The position numbers were made by a program, and so were the translations under genes. Source: Chinchilla lanigera (taxonomy: Eukaryota; Chordata; Mammalia; Rodentia; Chinchillidae). Taken from it: a stretch of DNA of 64,000 nt. Location: NCBI RefSeq assembly GCF_000276665.1, contig NW_004955481.1, positions 3,122,132-3,186,131 on the forward strand, in the 5' to 3' direction. The notes under the pieces were generated by a model. The model worked only from the letters and a program-made list of their open reading frames with translations, was not told the origin of the DNA and ran no database searches. Within the stretch, counting starts at the first letter, position 1, and the number at the start of each line of letters is the position of its first letter. This document shows positions 32,442 through 43,811 of this stretch, one piece after another.

Positions 32442-33183
32442 CTACAATGAAACAGCATCTCAATCTAGAGTGGCTACTAGCTAAATGGCAAATAAGTTCT
32501 GGTGAGAACGGGAAAAGGAACAGTACAGTAACTACAGACAATGACACTGTACTGTATATTTTGTTTGGATATATACCCAGTAGTGAGATTATCTGTACTC
32601 TCATGTTTATTGAAGCACTATTCATAGTAGCCAATGGAAAGAAGAAAAATGTGGTAGCACCATATGCATGTGCACACATGTGCACGTACACACATACACA
32701 GAATACTACTGAGCCATAAAAAGGATGAAATCTTGTCACTTATGATAACATGAAAGTAACTAAAAGTCATATTAAGTGAAATAACCAGGCACAGAAGGTT
32801 AAATACATGATCTCACTTATATATGGAATCCAAAAATGCTGATCTCTTAAGTAAGATTAGTGGTTACCACATACTGGGAAGAAGTAAATGGGATGGAGAG
32901 ATGGAAAAAGGTTGGTCAATGTGTATTACAGTTTGATAGGAGAAGTTACAGTGTTCTACTGCACAGTAGGGTAACTAGAGACAATGATACTGTACTATTT
33001 CAAAAAAGCCTGAGGAAAGGACTTTAAATATTTCCACCACTAAGAAAAAATGTTTGAGGCAGATATGTTTATCTAATTTGAACATCACAATGTATACATG
33101 TATCAAAACACATGAATACCCCATAAGTATATATACCCTTTACGTGTGAAATTAAATGAAAAAAAAAAAAAAAAAAAAAAAAA

Positions 33184-33890
33184 CCCGTATGACCTAGCAA
33201 TCTGGCATGGGACATATCTCATAAGGAAATTAAATAATCACCTTGTACAGGTATCTTCACTCCCATATTTATCACAGCATTATCCATAAAAGCCAAGACA
33301 TGGAAACGACCCAAGTGTCTACTGATGCACAAATGGACAAAGAAACTGGAATTATTATTCACTCTTTAAAAAGGATATCCTGCCATTTGTCTCAAAATGG
33401 ATGAGCCTGGAGGACAGTATGCTAAGTCTGCCAAACTTAGAAAAGTAATGCGTGGTCATTTACACTGCAAAAATTTAAAAAAATATATACAGAGTGATAG
33501 AGGAGACAACGCAGGCATGAGAGTAAGTTACGGTGTTCTACTGCTCAGTAAGCGGGTGGGGAGATATAGGCCAAAGGATACAAAGTATCACATCTACAGA
33601 TGTAGAAATGCAAGTCTATAAATCTAATGTACATGAAGATTATAATTAATAAAAAACTTTAAATGGTATTCATGCCACAAAAACAAACATGGTAACTGGA
33701 GATGTAGTTCAGTAGTAGGGTGCTTGCTTGGCATGTGCAAAGCACTGGGTTCAATCCCAACATTCCATCAACAACTATACAGAGTAACCATGTGAGATGG
33801 TATGCTAATTTGCTTTAGTCTATGTATTCCCTAATGGTATAATGTTTACCTTTAACATGTATAATAAAATTTATTTTTTATAAAAAGTAT
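33184..33890 (+). mobile_element. Third LINE-1 3' fragment, interrupted by an ID-like SINE
   Basis: 'gcattatccataaaagccaa', 'caaatggacaaagaaactgg' and 'gcctggaggacagtatgcta' are L1 ORF2 3'/3'UTR. An ID-like SINE sits at about 33693-33770 ('ctggagatgtagttcagtag'). Confidence 0.85.
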
Positions 33891-34146
33891 CCAGCTTTGT
33901 GACTACACTAAAGAACACTGAACGATATGCCTTAAGAATATACTTTATGGTTAGGAATTATACCTTAAAAAATACAGCTGCTGATAAATTTATTTTTAAT
34001 CCATGCAGCATATATGGCAGCAGGCATAGGTGGGGTAGATCTATATTTTCCTCTCAATTTTGCTGTGAACCTACTGCTAAAAAATCTAATCAATAATTAT
34101 ATGTACACATATATAAAATTTTCAGCCTTCAGATTGTAGTACTCTA

Positions 34147-34230
34147 GTCTACAGCCATACTACCCTGAACATGCCCAATCCCACCTGATTTCAGAAGCTA
34201 AGCTGGGTTGGGCTTGGTTAGTACTTGGGA
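34147..34230 (+). pseudogene. 5S rRNA retropseudogene, 3'-truncated, tailless
   Basis: About 84 nt align in order to the 5' two thirds of 5S rRNA: GTCTACAGCCATAC, then CCTGAACATGCCCAAT, then CAGAAGCTAAGCTGGGTTGG and TTGGTTAGTACTTGG. The last 35 or so nt are absent and no A tail follows. The insertion is flanked by 21-bp direct repeats (34131-34151 and 34231-34251, one mismatch); the left one overlaps the 5S start. The internal promoter is mutated, so expression is unlikely. Confidence 0.93.
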
Positions 34231-34603
34231 AGATTATAGTACTCTAGTCTATTGTTATTTTCAATTGTATAGCACCAATAATTGGCAATTTTTCCCTCAA
34301 GACAACAAAACAGAACAAAACAAACCTAGTTCCCTATGACTATAAAAATAAACAATACATAAAGGTCATATAAATAACAGAACATACATTTAGTAAGTCA
34401 AAGCAGCATATAGGCAAAGAACTGAAGACATTTTTAGGTAATAGCAAACTGACTCTGACCAGAGGAAAGATCCACAAAAATAATGAGACCAACTAATACT
34501 TACTGGGCTAAGTGCTGTTAAGTATATTACTTGTGTATTACATATAAGTCAATCTGAATTTCCGTAACTGATAGGACAATTTCACTCATTAGAGTATCAC
34601 TTT

Positions 34604-34830
34604 TTTCCGTCCTGAGAATCAAACCCAGGGCCTTACACATGCTAGGGCAAATGCTCTATCACTGAGCTAACCCTAGACTATCAATTTTAAACACTAAAAT
34701 ATTTCTAATTCTTAAAAAATTAATTTCTTAGGGGATTCTCCATATGTTGCCCAGTCTGATTTCAAACTTGTGAATCTTCCCACCTCAGGCTCCCAAGCAG
34801 CTGGAATGAAAGGGGTATGTCAGCCCTGCT
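34604..34830 (-). repeat. Old ID-like SINE and B1-like SINE, antisense
   Basis: 34604-34680 reads 'cctgagaatcaaacccaggg' and 'tatcactgagctaaccctag'. 34725-34830 is a diverged B1 complement ('ttcccacctcaggctcccaa'). Confidence 0.65.
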
Positions 34831-35114
34831 CCCAAAGTATTTTATACCTTCTTTCTAATTGTAGTGGTAACTCTGTACTAATTGTTAATTGGTTCCAGGA
34901 GGCAAGAGGAGCACCAAATTGTTTTGGTTAGAAAGGGTAATGAGTCACAAAGCAACTGACACTGACAAATTCTAGCTGGGGTATTGAGTACCAAACAAAT
35001 GATGAATAAATACCAGGACAAAATGTTTATATCAAGATGCATTTAGTGCCAAATTCAGTAACTTTCAAAGCACTCATACCAGGTTAGGACTGTAGTATGA
35101 AAGAAATGTATTTT

Positions 35115-35198
35115 TCTTGGGTTAGGCATGTAGCTTAATGGTAGAGTGTTTGTCTAGCATGGGCAAGGCCCTAGGCTTGATCATCAACAATGCAAGTG
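35115..35198 (+). repeat. ID-like SINE, old copy
   Basis: 'ggttaggcatgtagcttaat' and 'ggcttgatcatcaacaatgc'. Confidence 0.65.
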
Positions 35199-35215
35199 GG
35201 GTTGCGGGAGTGGAT

Positions 35216-35302
35216 GTATGACACAGAGACAGAGAGGTAGACAGGGAGGGAGGGTAGATGGGGAGGGAGGGAGGGAGAGAGAGAGAGAGAGAGGTGGGGA
35301 GA
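35216..35302 (+). repeat. Purine-rich (GGGA)n/(GA)n tract with a G-quadruplex motif
   Basis: Between 35244 and 35275 there are at least seven G-runs of three or more separated by short loops, then (GA)n to about 35300. Confidence 0.9.
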
Positions 35303-35439
35303 GAGAGAAACTCCCATCATATTATTAACTTCTGTAGAGTTCTGTACTGCATAGTATAAAGAAAAAATACAAAATAATTGTCACAAGATAGGTCTGGGAA
35401 CTCTGGCTGAGTTAACTTCTCTATGTTATTCCAGGTTAT

Positions 35440-35590
35440 ATTAACTTTTGATGTTCAGTTTCCTGATACTTAATAGCACCTACTTCACAAAGTTATTTTA
35501 AAGATGAAATGTGATGATATGTAGAAAGCACTCAGTAAGCATCTGATTCAAAGGGTCAGCTACCAATTATTGTTATAATTATACTCATGT
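35440..35590 (+). repeat. MIR fragment
   Basis: 'gttcagtttcctgatactta', 'agcacctacttcacaaagtt' and 'gcactcagtaagcatctgat' follow the MIR 3' half. Confidence 0.75.
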
Positions 35591-35624
35591 TTAACACAGG
35601 GCTTCCTCAAAACCCACCCTACGA

Positions 35625-35775
35625 AATACAAAACAAGGGGGAGGGTGGTGCAAGGAGATGACAGGGAGGGGTAAAAATGATCAAAACATGCTACATGCAT
35701 GTACGAATCTGTCAAAAAGGAAACCTATTAATAATATATACTGTATAACCAATATGCACCAATAAAAAAAGATGT
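35625..35775 (+). mobile_element. LINE-1 3'UTR fragment
   Basis: A G-rich stretch 'aagggggagggtggtgcaag' precedes 'catgctacatgcatgtacga' and 'atatgcaccaataaaaaaag'. The end resembles the L1 ends near 31360-31430 and 60690-60750. Confidence 0.7.
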
Positions 35776-35975
35776 GAAATAAAAGCCAAACAAATTTATG
35801 GCAAAATGAGAAGACATACTCCCAAATTTATCCAAAAGGAATGGTGTATTTTTACATCAACTTTTTAAGATGTTTCCAGATTCTTCTTCACTGTCTTTCA
35901 AGAATGACCCAAAAGATGTTTACTACGTTAAATAGAACATTTCAAAGTGAAGGGAAAAAAAACACGGGAGTTGGG

Positions 35976-36040
35976 TTAAAGGTATTGTTTACCATACACT
36001 GAGGCCCTGTGTTTGATCCTCAGCAGCACAAAAAGAAAAG
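35976..36040 (+). repeat. ID-like SINE fragment
   Basis: 'gaggccctgtgtttgatcct' with an A-rich tail; the A-box side is lost. Confidence 0.5.
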
Positions 36041-36399
36041 CAAAAGCAAAAACACAGGGTTTAAGAAAAGTTTATATTTAAACAAGTTTAATTTAGCTTA
36101 TGAGAAAACTGAAGCTGCAGCTTTCTCTTGGAGTACTATTACTAAGGCAGAAAGACATACAAACTATATTCCACTTCACAGTATATTATACATTTTGAGG
36201 AAGTTGCAAAGAAATGTGTAGGGAAGTACAACACCCTTCACTTCTCCCAATGTTAACATTTTGTAAAAATAAATATAATATTAATACCAGGAAATGACAC
36301 TGGCATACCCAAAGACTTTGCCAGTAATATAAGCACACACTTGTAAGTGTGAGTACAGCTTAGTGTTATTTTATAACATATGTAGCTTTTCTGTAACCA

Positions 36400-36640
36400 C
36401 CATCACCATCCAAAATAACTGTACCAACATTACATGACATCGGTACTTGAACCAGCAACACCCATCCTTTCTCCCCCTTCCTCAATCCTGGCAACCACTA
36501 ATCTGTTTTCTCTCTATATATAATTATGTTTCGCAAATGTTAAATAAATGGAACCACGCGGTACGTACCTTTTTGAGCCTGGCTTTTTTTTTTTTCACTT
36601 AGTGTTACTTTCAAGGAAACACATTTTGCTTATTACAGAT
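36400..36640 (-). mobile_element. Old LINE-1 3' region, antisense
   Basis: 'caaccactaatctgttttct' with 'aaataaatggaaccacgcgg' and a T run is the familiar complement of ancient L1M 3' sequence. A minus orientation is inferred. Confidence 0.55.
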
Positions 36641-37021
36641 ACTGGATATAGCTTATTACAGATATAGCTCAAAGGTAGAAACACTTCAGTTTTTGCCACA
36701 AAACCCTAGTCTACATACCTAAGAAAAATATAGCTGTTAAAAGACTAGGTTTAAACAGGACCAATCCATGCAGTATCACACAATTAATTAATTCCAAAAT
36801 TTTGGAATGTAAAGGTGCCTTCTTTAAAACTACAAATTATTAGTTTTAAATTTAGGAAGACAGAAATAACTTCCTGTAAGAGGTGCTGAAGAAAAATTTT
36901 TGACTTACAAAACTAGGGTCAAATGGAAGTGTTTTTACTGTTCTCAAAGCACAAAAAGCATGCAGACTTAGATTGTCTACCAAACATCTTAGGGAACTAC
37001 TTTTTCAAAAACCTGAAAATT

Positions 37022-37140
37022 GGGGCTGGGGATTTAGCTCAGCGGCAAAAGCGCCTGCCTGGCATGTGCAAGGTCATGAGTTCGGTTCCCGGTACCGGAG
37101 AAAAACCAAAAAAAAAAAAAAAAAAAACAACAAAAAAACA
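37022..37140 (+). repeat. Young ID-like SINE with TSD
   Basis: Complete body 'ggggctggggatttagctca' to GGTACCGGAGAAAAACC and an A tail. 'aaaaacctgaaaatt' precedes it (37007-37021) and recurs after the tail. Confidence 0.96.
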
Positions 37141-37244
37141 AAAACCTGAAAATTGTTTGCAAATGTTTTAACCAAATTCAGCAAACATGTTTTGAGAGCC
37201 TACTATGTGTATGCAACACTTACATGCTACAAAAAGTTTATCAT

Positions 37245-37305
37245 CTAGGGCTAGAGGTATAGCTCTGTGGCAGAATGCATGTTCCTTAGTATCATGGGGA
37301 AAAAA
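37245..37305 (+). repeat. ID-like SINE fragment
   Basis: 'gggctagaggtatagctctg' head only, then a short A-rich end. Confidence 0.55.
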
Positions 37306-37418
37306 GAGGAAGTATACTTGTATAATAATCTAGTGGGAAAGGAGCCATACTAGCGCAACATTTCAATACTTTAGAAGTTAGTAGGTTTTGATTAAACTTA
37401 ATTTCAAACAGTAACGAA

Positions 37419-37592
37419 GCTGAGTGTGAGGGCGCATGCCTGTAATCCCAGCACTCTGGAAGGCTAAAGGAGGAAGATTTCAAGTTCAAGCTCAGCCTCG
37501 GAAATTCAGGGAGAACCTGTCTCAAAAAGGGATGGGGATGAAACTCAGTGTGAAGGCCTGAATTCCATCCCCAGTACAAACAAAAAAAAGAC
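37419..37592 (+). repeat. B1 SINE followed by an ID-like fragment
   Basis: 'gctgagtgtgagggcgcatg' head to 'gagaacctgtctcaaaaagg', then 'gatggggatgaaactcagtg' and 'gaattccatccccagtac'. Confidence 0.85.
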
Positions 37593-37984
37593 GACAAAAA
37601 GAAATGAACAACATACAAAAAAGGGATAAACTACTGTTTCTGTTTGTACTAATAACACATACACTATTATAAGGATTAAAGATATGCTCAAGAATAGGTA
37701 CCATTAAGTTGCAGAATGAAGATGAACACTGCAACTGGGTTTTCTTTTCTTTCTCCACTGTTCAATTTTGACAGAAAATTATTTAATCAATCTAATGTTT
37801 ATTTCAGTGAATTGTAGTCAGATTTGGGTCTAACAGGGAGACTTTAAAACAAAACAAACTCGTCAGTGCAGACAAATAGAAGGCAAAGTACATGACTGTG
37901 TGCTTTTCATATCTCACTGAATATATTTTGGTGGGTTGCCCTTTGGCTGTGATGACTAGAAGAGAAATAGCTCTCTAAGGATTG

Positions 37985-38470
37985 AAATTCATTCACCAAG
38001 AAACAGAATACAATCTAACAGAGTACAAAAAATTACAGATACTCAGGTCATTGTTTATATTATTAAATTACCTTTCTTTAGTCAAAAAATACAATAAAAT
38101 AAAATACGAAAACCCAGATAAACTAGATTTCATCAAAATTAAAACTGCTTCAAGGGACATTAACAAAAAAGTGAGAATCAGAGATTGAGAGAAAATATTA
38201 GCAATAATATGTGTTTGGTGACTTATGTCCCAGAGAAAGAATTCTTACAACTCAACAACAAAGATAAGCCAAGTAAAAAATGGACAAAAAAGTTGGACAC
38301 AAAGGTATTCAAATGGCCAATGAGTAAATGAAAAGATCTCTGTTCAACATCATTAGGGAAAGGTAAACTGAATCACAACTGGAGATACTACTTACCTAAT
38401 TCTATGGCTATTATTTTTAAAAAGTAACAAATGGCAATAAAGATGTACAGATGGGACTTCTCAATTGGGA
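37985..38470 (+). mobile_element. Old LINE-1 fragment (ORF2 C-terminal region)
   Basis: 'actagatttcatcaaaatta', 'tcttacaactcaacaacaaa' and 'ttcaaatggccaatgagtaa' are ordered L1 landmarks. Confidence 0.8.
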
Positions 38471-38695
38471 ATCAACAATTTTAGATGGCAACTTAAGCTT
38501 ATTCCTCTGTGAAGCTAGTAAGACAAAAATAATAATAAAATATAATCTAAGGTTTTTTGGTTATAACACAATAAAACTAGGAATTTTTAATAATAAAAAG
38601 AGCAACAAAATTGTCTTTAAAAGAAAACAAACCAAGTCCATTCATTTAGAACTAAAAGCCATACTTTTAAATCTTTAGGCTAAAGAAAAGGCCAA

Positions 38696-38868
38696 GCTGG
38701 GTGTGGTGGTGCACGCCTATAATCCCAGCACTTGGGAGGCTGAGGCAGGAGGATCATTGCGAGTTTGAGTCTAGCCCGGGCTACAAAGTGAGCTCAAGGC
38801 CAGCCTGAACTCCAGAGCAAGACCCTGTCTCAAAAAGACATTAAAAAAAACCAAAACAAAACAAAGAA
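38696..38868 (+). repeat. B1 SINE, full length
   Basis: 'gctgggtgtggtggtgcacg' head, 'gggaggctgaggcaggagga', both duplicated segments, 'agaccctgtctcaaaaagac' and an A/C-rich tail. Confidence 0.95.
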
Positions 38869-39034
38869 ACCCAAACCCAGCCCCCAAAAGCCAACAAAAA
38901 GAAAAAGCCAGAAAGGAAATTACAAAATATTTATAAAGGTGTAACAATGAAACTATTCATTGTTATATTGTTTTGTTTTAAACTATTCAAGGTAAAACTT
39001 GTAAGACACAGCTACAACAGTTCTCAAAAAGAAA

Positions 39035-39150
39035 TCTGTAAGGCTGGAGGTGTAGCTCTGTGATAGATTAAGTAATGTGATAAATAGCATGTACAAGGCC
39101 CTGGATTTAATTTTCAGCATTGTTAAAAAAAACAAAACAAAAAAACCCTA
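39035..39150 (+). repeat. ID-like SINE with internal insertion
   Basis: 'ggctggaggtgtagctctgt' head and 'ggccctggatttaattttca'; about 20 extra bases separate the boxes. Confidence 0.65.
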
Positions 39151-39231
39151 TTTACCTATCTATGTGTTTTCATGAAAATAAGACTGAAGGTCAGAAAAAC
39201 ATGTGCAGAATATCCTCAATAAACAAAAAAG

Positions 39232-39335
39232 AAGGGCCGGGTTGATGGCTCAGCAGCATAGCGCCTGCCTGGCAAGTGCAAGGTCCTGAGTTCGATTCCT
39301 GTTACCAAAAAACAAAACAAAAAACAAAGGAAACA
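39232..39335 (+). repeat. ID-like SINE
   Basis: 'gggccgggttgatggctcag', 'gcgcctgcctggcaagtgca' and 'gagttcgattcctgttacc' with a CAAAA-rich tail. Confidence 0.92.
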
Positions 39336-39444
39336 ATAAAGATATGTGATAGGATAAAAAATATAGTACAGTGAATGTTTAAATTTATTATAGTAAAAGA
39401 CACACTGCCATGACTCTATGTCAAAATACTCCTTACTTCAGACA

Positions 39445-39830
39445 CACTCCACTGCTCTTGACGCTTTCTTAAGCAGTTGTGGGAGTGCTGTGCTGTTGTG
39501 GCTGCCCTGAATTGATTCAACATGTTTAACCTTTCACAGTCATTTTCACCTTGGGGAAGAGTCAGAATCACACAGTGCCAGATCCAGTGAATAAGGTGGG
39601 TGAGGACACATTGTAAAGCTTTTGATAAAAACTGCTGTACATGTTCTAAACAAATTCAGGACATCAAGGCAGCCACAAGAAGAGACTCACAAAAGAGGAC
39701 TTCCAGAACCACTTTCAGAAAGTGGTAATAAGCAAAGGGGAGCATTTTGAGTGAGACTGATGACAATCTGTCTTGCAATAATTTTTTTGAAAAAGTACAC
39801 TATACTTTTTGATCAGTCCTTTGTAGGCAG
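39445..39830 (+). mobile_element. Possible Tc1/mariner-type DNA transposon fossil
   Basis: 'gacttccagaaccactttca' and 'ggggagcattttgagtgaga' resemble the C-terminal codons of a mariner transposase (FQ..FQK, GE.FE). They are followed by a terminal-like 'tactttttgatcagtccttt'. Frame broken; family assignment tentative. Confidence 0.35.
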
Positions 39831-39839
39831 AAGTCAAAT

Positions 39840-40075
39840 AGAAAATAAATCAACAAAACCCTAAAATCAAAAAGCTGGTTCTTTGAAAATATTGGTACAG
39901 AAGCTTCTGGCAACTTTGCAGAACAGTTAAGAGATGCAAATGACAGATGAAAGATAGATACATTTTCTTAAGATTGGTTCAAAGGAAAAAAAAAAAAAAA
40001 AAGATTGGTTCAAGGACTTGAATAGACCAACAACCACAAAGACATCCGCTCCCGAAGAGGTCTACTGACAGTTTA
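39840..40075 (+). mobile_element. Old LINE-1 ORF2 fragment
   Basis: 'aaaagctggttctttgaaaa' and 'tgaatagaccaacaaccaca' are L1 ORF2 (between the endonuclease and RT domains). A 17-nt A run at about 39987 interrupts it. Confidence 0.65.
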
Positions 40076-41860
40076 CGGGTTTAATTCCACTGAACTTTTA
40101 AGGAGCAAATAATTCTTGTTTTCTAAATTATACTTAGAATATGAAAGCATACATATTCAAAACAACACAATATAATTCAAAATGATATATACACATTAAA
40201 GCATCTTATTAAACACATGACAGTATGTCTAAAGAGGATGAAAAAGGGGACGGAGGTGAAGAGAAAAATTAATAAGTAGATAAAACTCTTATGCAGGCTA
40301 ATGATTTGAGTGTGCCTTGAAATGAATAAAGCTTTCTGTATGTTTCAAAAAAATTTACCACAAGCAGCAGTTACTTCCTTCTTCAAAGCTCTATCACAGA
40401 TTACAGTTCCAGAAGAAAATAAGTAGCTATTTCCATAAAAACATATGGGTGTGTGTGTATAATGTATTGAAAGATACCATTATGAAATAACAATCTTAAC
40501 TGCTTTGGGTGATAATTTCTCTGAGATAAAAAGATGTAACAAAAAGTAGGGTAAACCATAAAGGGAATGGACAAAGAAGGGCAACTTTGGATTGCTTACT
40601 GTATTTCTCTAATCTATACAGTGGATGATACTGATTAAAGAGGGAAAAAAAATCATATTTTTAATATCCTGTATCAATAAAAATAGTGGTACAAAAACAA
40701 ATGTTTATAAGCTTTAGTGAAAACATATATACTAGAAGTCAGTATCTTCCAATTATTCTTTAGTTCACCAGTATCACAAAAACTCTAAATTTGTTAGAAA
40801 CTTATTTTCAAAAGGAACATCACTGTACCATGTTGGCCAAAACTAGCACAAGCACACTTACAATGAAGAGTCAAAGGTCTTATGATCCCTCCCCATATAC
40901 GCCAAATTTTAATGAAATACACTTAGTAATGTATTTTTTTCCTGAAGACAAGCAATAGTTTGGCACCTAATATATAATCACAATGACCAAGTCAGGTGTG
41001 CAACACCCCCAGTACAGACTTTATTATAGTTCAGTTATAAATACACAATCTCTTGACATTGAAGATGTAGTTCTTGCAGATAAAGCCCAGAGGCAGGAAA
41101 TGAATCTCCTTCCAAATGCTGCTCCTTATCTTTAAAGTAACCTAAAATTATTACTAAACTAATAAAGTAATTTTGTTTCAGAAAGTGATTTGATCTATCT
41201 TATTTTGAGCTTCTGATAAATCCGAGAGTAAGCTGGGGGATTATTGCTTTTTGTCTGACTATACACACTGAAACACAACATGAAAATAAAAGGAAAACTT
41301 TTAAAAATGATTTTTATGGTAAAGGTGGAACAGGTAATATTAAAGCCTATCAGTATATGAAGATGTGCATGACTTTAAAAAAATAGAAAACTGACTTTAT
41401 TATTTAATGTATAGCAAATTTGGAAATAAAACATTTACTATCTTCTAAGTAGAAAGTCAGTTAAATGGTATCAGTAAAAGGGATGCAATAATAGTACATA
41501 CACACCAAATGAAATAATATTAAAATATAATTATGAATATTACTGTTTTATTTATGGAATTTCTCTAATACAATGGTCCCTAGCCAGTGGCCTCAACCCA
41601 CATTGGAAATCAAGATTTTATTAAAGGTCACAAAAAGGCCAGGCTACCAAATATGACTATAAAACACCAAGCGGGATAGATATAGCACAGGAAACTTTCA
41701 GACAATTAATGATTAATGATAGTAATTACTACACACAGAGAAGATATTATTGTACTAATATAGTAATATTTATTGCATTTTTACTATGTATCATATACTA
41801 CAGGTGTTTAATATAATTTTTAATTTATAAAAAAGTAAGATATAGAGATTTTTAAAAACT
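40076..41860. other. Unique intronic sequence
   Basis: AT-rich; no exon, RNA gene or clear repeat family is recognised. Two T/A-rich repeat-like patches near 40140 and 41500 are not assignable. Confidence 0.45.
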
Positions 41861-41864
41861 TTTT

Positions 41865-42025
41865 TGGGGGGCAGGGCGTGTTGAGACAGCTCACTATGTG
41901 GTTCGGGCTGGCCCTGAACTTACTATGTGGCCACCCACGCTGGCCTCGAACTTTAGGCAATCCTCCTGCCTCAGCCTCACAAATGCTGGGATTATATGCA
42001 TGTGCCACCACACCTGGTGAATTTT
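41865..42025 (-). repeat. B1 SINE, antisense
   Basis: 'gttgagacagctcactatgt', duplicated 'ggctggccct'/'gctggcctcg' segments, 'caaatgctgggattatatgc' and head complement 'gccaccacacctggtg'. Confidence 0.92.
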
Positions 42026-42029
42026 TTTT

Positions 42030-42260
42030 TAAATGTGGGAACTGAGACTAAAAGAAATTAAACAACTTGTCCAGGATCTTAAAGCCAGGAAAGCAGTATA
42101 AGTTCTTTTTTTTTTTTTTTTGGTTTTGGTTTTTCTCCGGTACCGGGAACTGAACTCACGACCTTGTGCTTGCCAGGCAGGCGCTTTGCCGCTGAGCTAA
42201 ATCCCCAGCCCCCGGAAAGCAGTATAAGTTCTGGTTCTAGCTGGCAAATTATTACATGCC
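42030..42260 (-). repeat. MIR fragment split by an ID-like SINE
   Basis: 'gggaactgagactaaaagaa' and 'acttgtccaggatcttaaag' are MIR complement; a few MIR-like bases resume after 42232. Confidence 0.65.
42107..42213 (-). repeat. Young ID-like SINE, antisense, with perfect 19-bp TSD
   Basis: T-run, 'tttctccggtaccgggaact', 'gctgagctaaatccccagcc'. A 19-bp perfect duplication at 42088-42106 and 42214-42232. Confidence 0.97.
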
Positions 42261-42929
42261 GCAGCTTCCTTGTCTTCCTAATCTAATAACCATGCTAGAA
42301 AAAAGGGAGTACACTCAGTGAACTGGAAAACCCAGAGGATGAGTGCTAGAAAAGGTGTAATAGTTCCAAAGGTACATGTTCTTATGTAAGGGATATAAAG
42401 TGCAGAAAAAGATAGAAGAAGATAGGCTAATGGGATTTTGCAAGTAAAGCAGTGATGCAGATGTAGTCATACTGCCTTCTTTTGCAGAAGCAAGTTAACA
42501 GTTTTCATTTCTGCTCTTAGTTACAAACAGTCAATACAGGGTTGTGAATCAGAACAGTGCCTCAGATGACTGGGATGGGGACACCCAGGAAGAACTGAAA
42601 CTTTGCTTAGACATGTGGCAGGAAACTAAAAGTGCCTAATGACAAGCCTAAGCCTCCCCTATAACTAGGCAACAGTAAGAAATAAAGAGTTGGCCTAGCT
42701 CTCATGTACAAATATGAACAAAACCAAAATCTTCAATCAGTTGTTGATCATCAATAAAATGAATCATAAAACTTACTAACTGGAAGAACTCACTCCACTG
42801 AATATGGACCATCTACTGAGTCTAAATAGAGCCTGTTGAAATATCAGAAAACCAAGCAGAAGGAGAAAGATTCCAATAACATTGGTGAAGGTAACTAGAA
42901 GTACAGATTTAAAAGGAAGAATCAGAGAG

Positions 42930-43095
42930 ATACCAGATCTCTCCTTCTCTCAGAAAATTTTAAATCTGGAATTCTGTATGTGGCCAAACTATCTTTCAAG
43001 TGTGAAGGCAAAATAAAAATATCTGCAGATGTGTAAGAATTTGAAGATTACCTCCTATAATTTCTAAAAGGCTTGAGAATATACTATTCAGGTGT
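42930..43095 (+). mobile_element. Old LINE-1 fragment (ORF1 3' region)
   Basis: 'tctgtatgtggccaaactat', 'caagtgtgaaggcaaaataa' and 'tttgaagattacctcctata' match the ORF1 end of ancient L1. Confidence 0.6.
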
Positions 43096-43589
43096 AAAAT
43101 AAAGAAGTAGGATGCAGAAAGCAACAGCGAACCAATAAAACTGCCTAACCAGCCATCATTTTAAAAATAATATTAACAACTAAAATCTTGGATGCAGTGA
43201 GAGGCTGGGAACCTGTCACTGGGCAGTTTTCTGCAGCCTAGGGAAAGTTCCTAGAGGCAAAGAGAATAGAAACAGCAGAGGGAAATGAAAACATGCTGGT
43301 AAAAAAACCAAAACTAAACAAACAAAACATGCTGGCTTATCCAAAGGAGGATTTAATTATTCCAAATAATCAGAATAATGTAAGTTTAATTTCTGTGTTA
43401 AAGTTTTAGGAGTAACATTAAACACAATACAATTTAAGTAAAACTCCCAGGAAAGAGGGTAAAATGGAAAACCCACTTTCATAACAACAAAGACTTGATA
43501 CAGTACATATAAGAAAAGGAAAATAAGAAATTTAGATGTTTAATAACAGTTTCAAAATATATAAAAACAAAACTTATTAAAGAGAAAGA

Positions 43590-43700
43590 GCCGAGGGTGG
43601 GCTCAGTGGTACAGCACTTGCCTCATGTGCCTTTGCTGAAAGGAGGGAAGGGGAGGGGAAGACAAGAGGAAGGGGAAAAGAGAAGGGAAGAAAAAGCAAA
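43590..43700 (+). repeat. ID-like fragment and GGGGAA-rich purine tract
   Basis: 'ggtgggctcagtggtacagc' is an ID head; from about 43640 the sequence is an A/G-only stretch with several G4 runs. Confidence 0.6.
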
Positions 43701-43811
43701 GAAGAGATGAAGAAAATGAATTCAATCATAACCATAATGTAAATTACCACATCACTTTCAGGAAATATCAAATAGACAACAAAATAAGAACATACACAGA
43801 TTTGAATAATA

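Larger units (their letters stand above)
31430..33183 (+). mobile_element. Second LINE-1, 5'-truncated, with A tail
   Basis: 'ctgacttcaaaacttaccac' to 'gccataaaaaggatgaaatc' traces ORF2 3' sequence and 3'UTR, closing in a 26-nt A run at 33158-33183. It is interrupted by B1 copies near 31845-31975 and 32336-32441. Confidence 0.9.

Noticed and set aside
32261..32719. 152-codon plus-strand frame
   Set aside because: It is a chance fusion of L1 ORF2 sequence with an inserted B1 and a CA-rich stretch.
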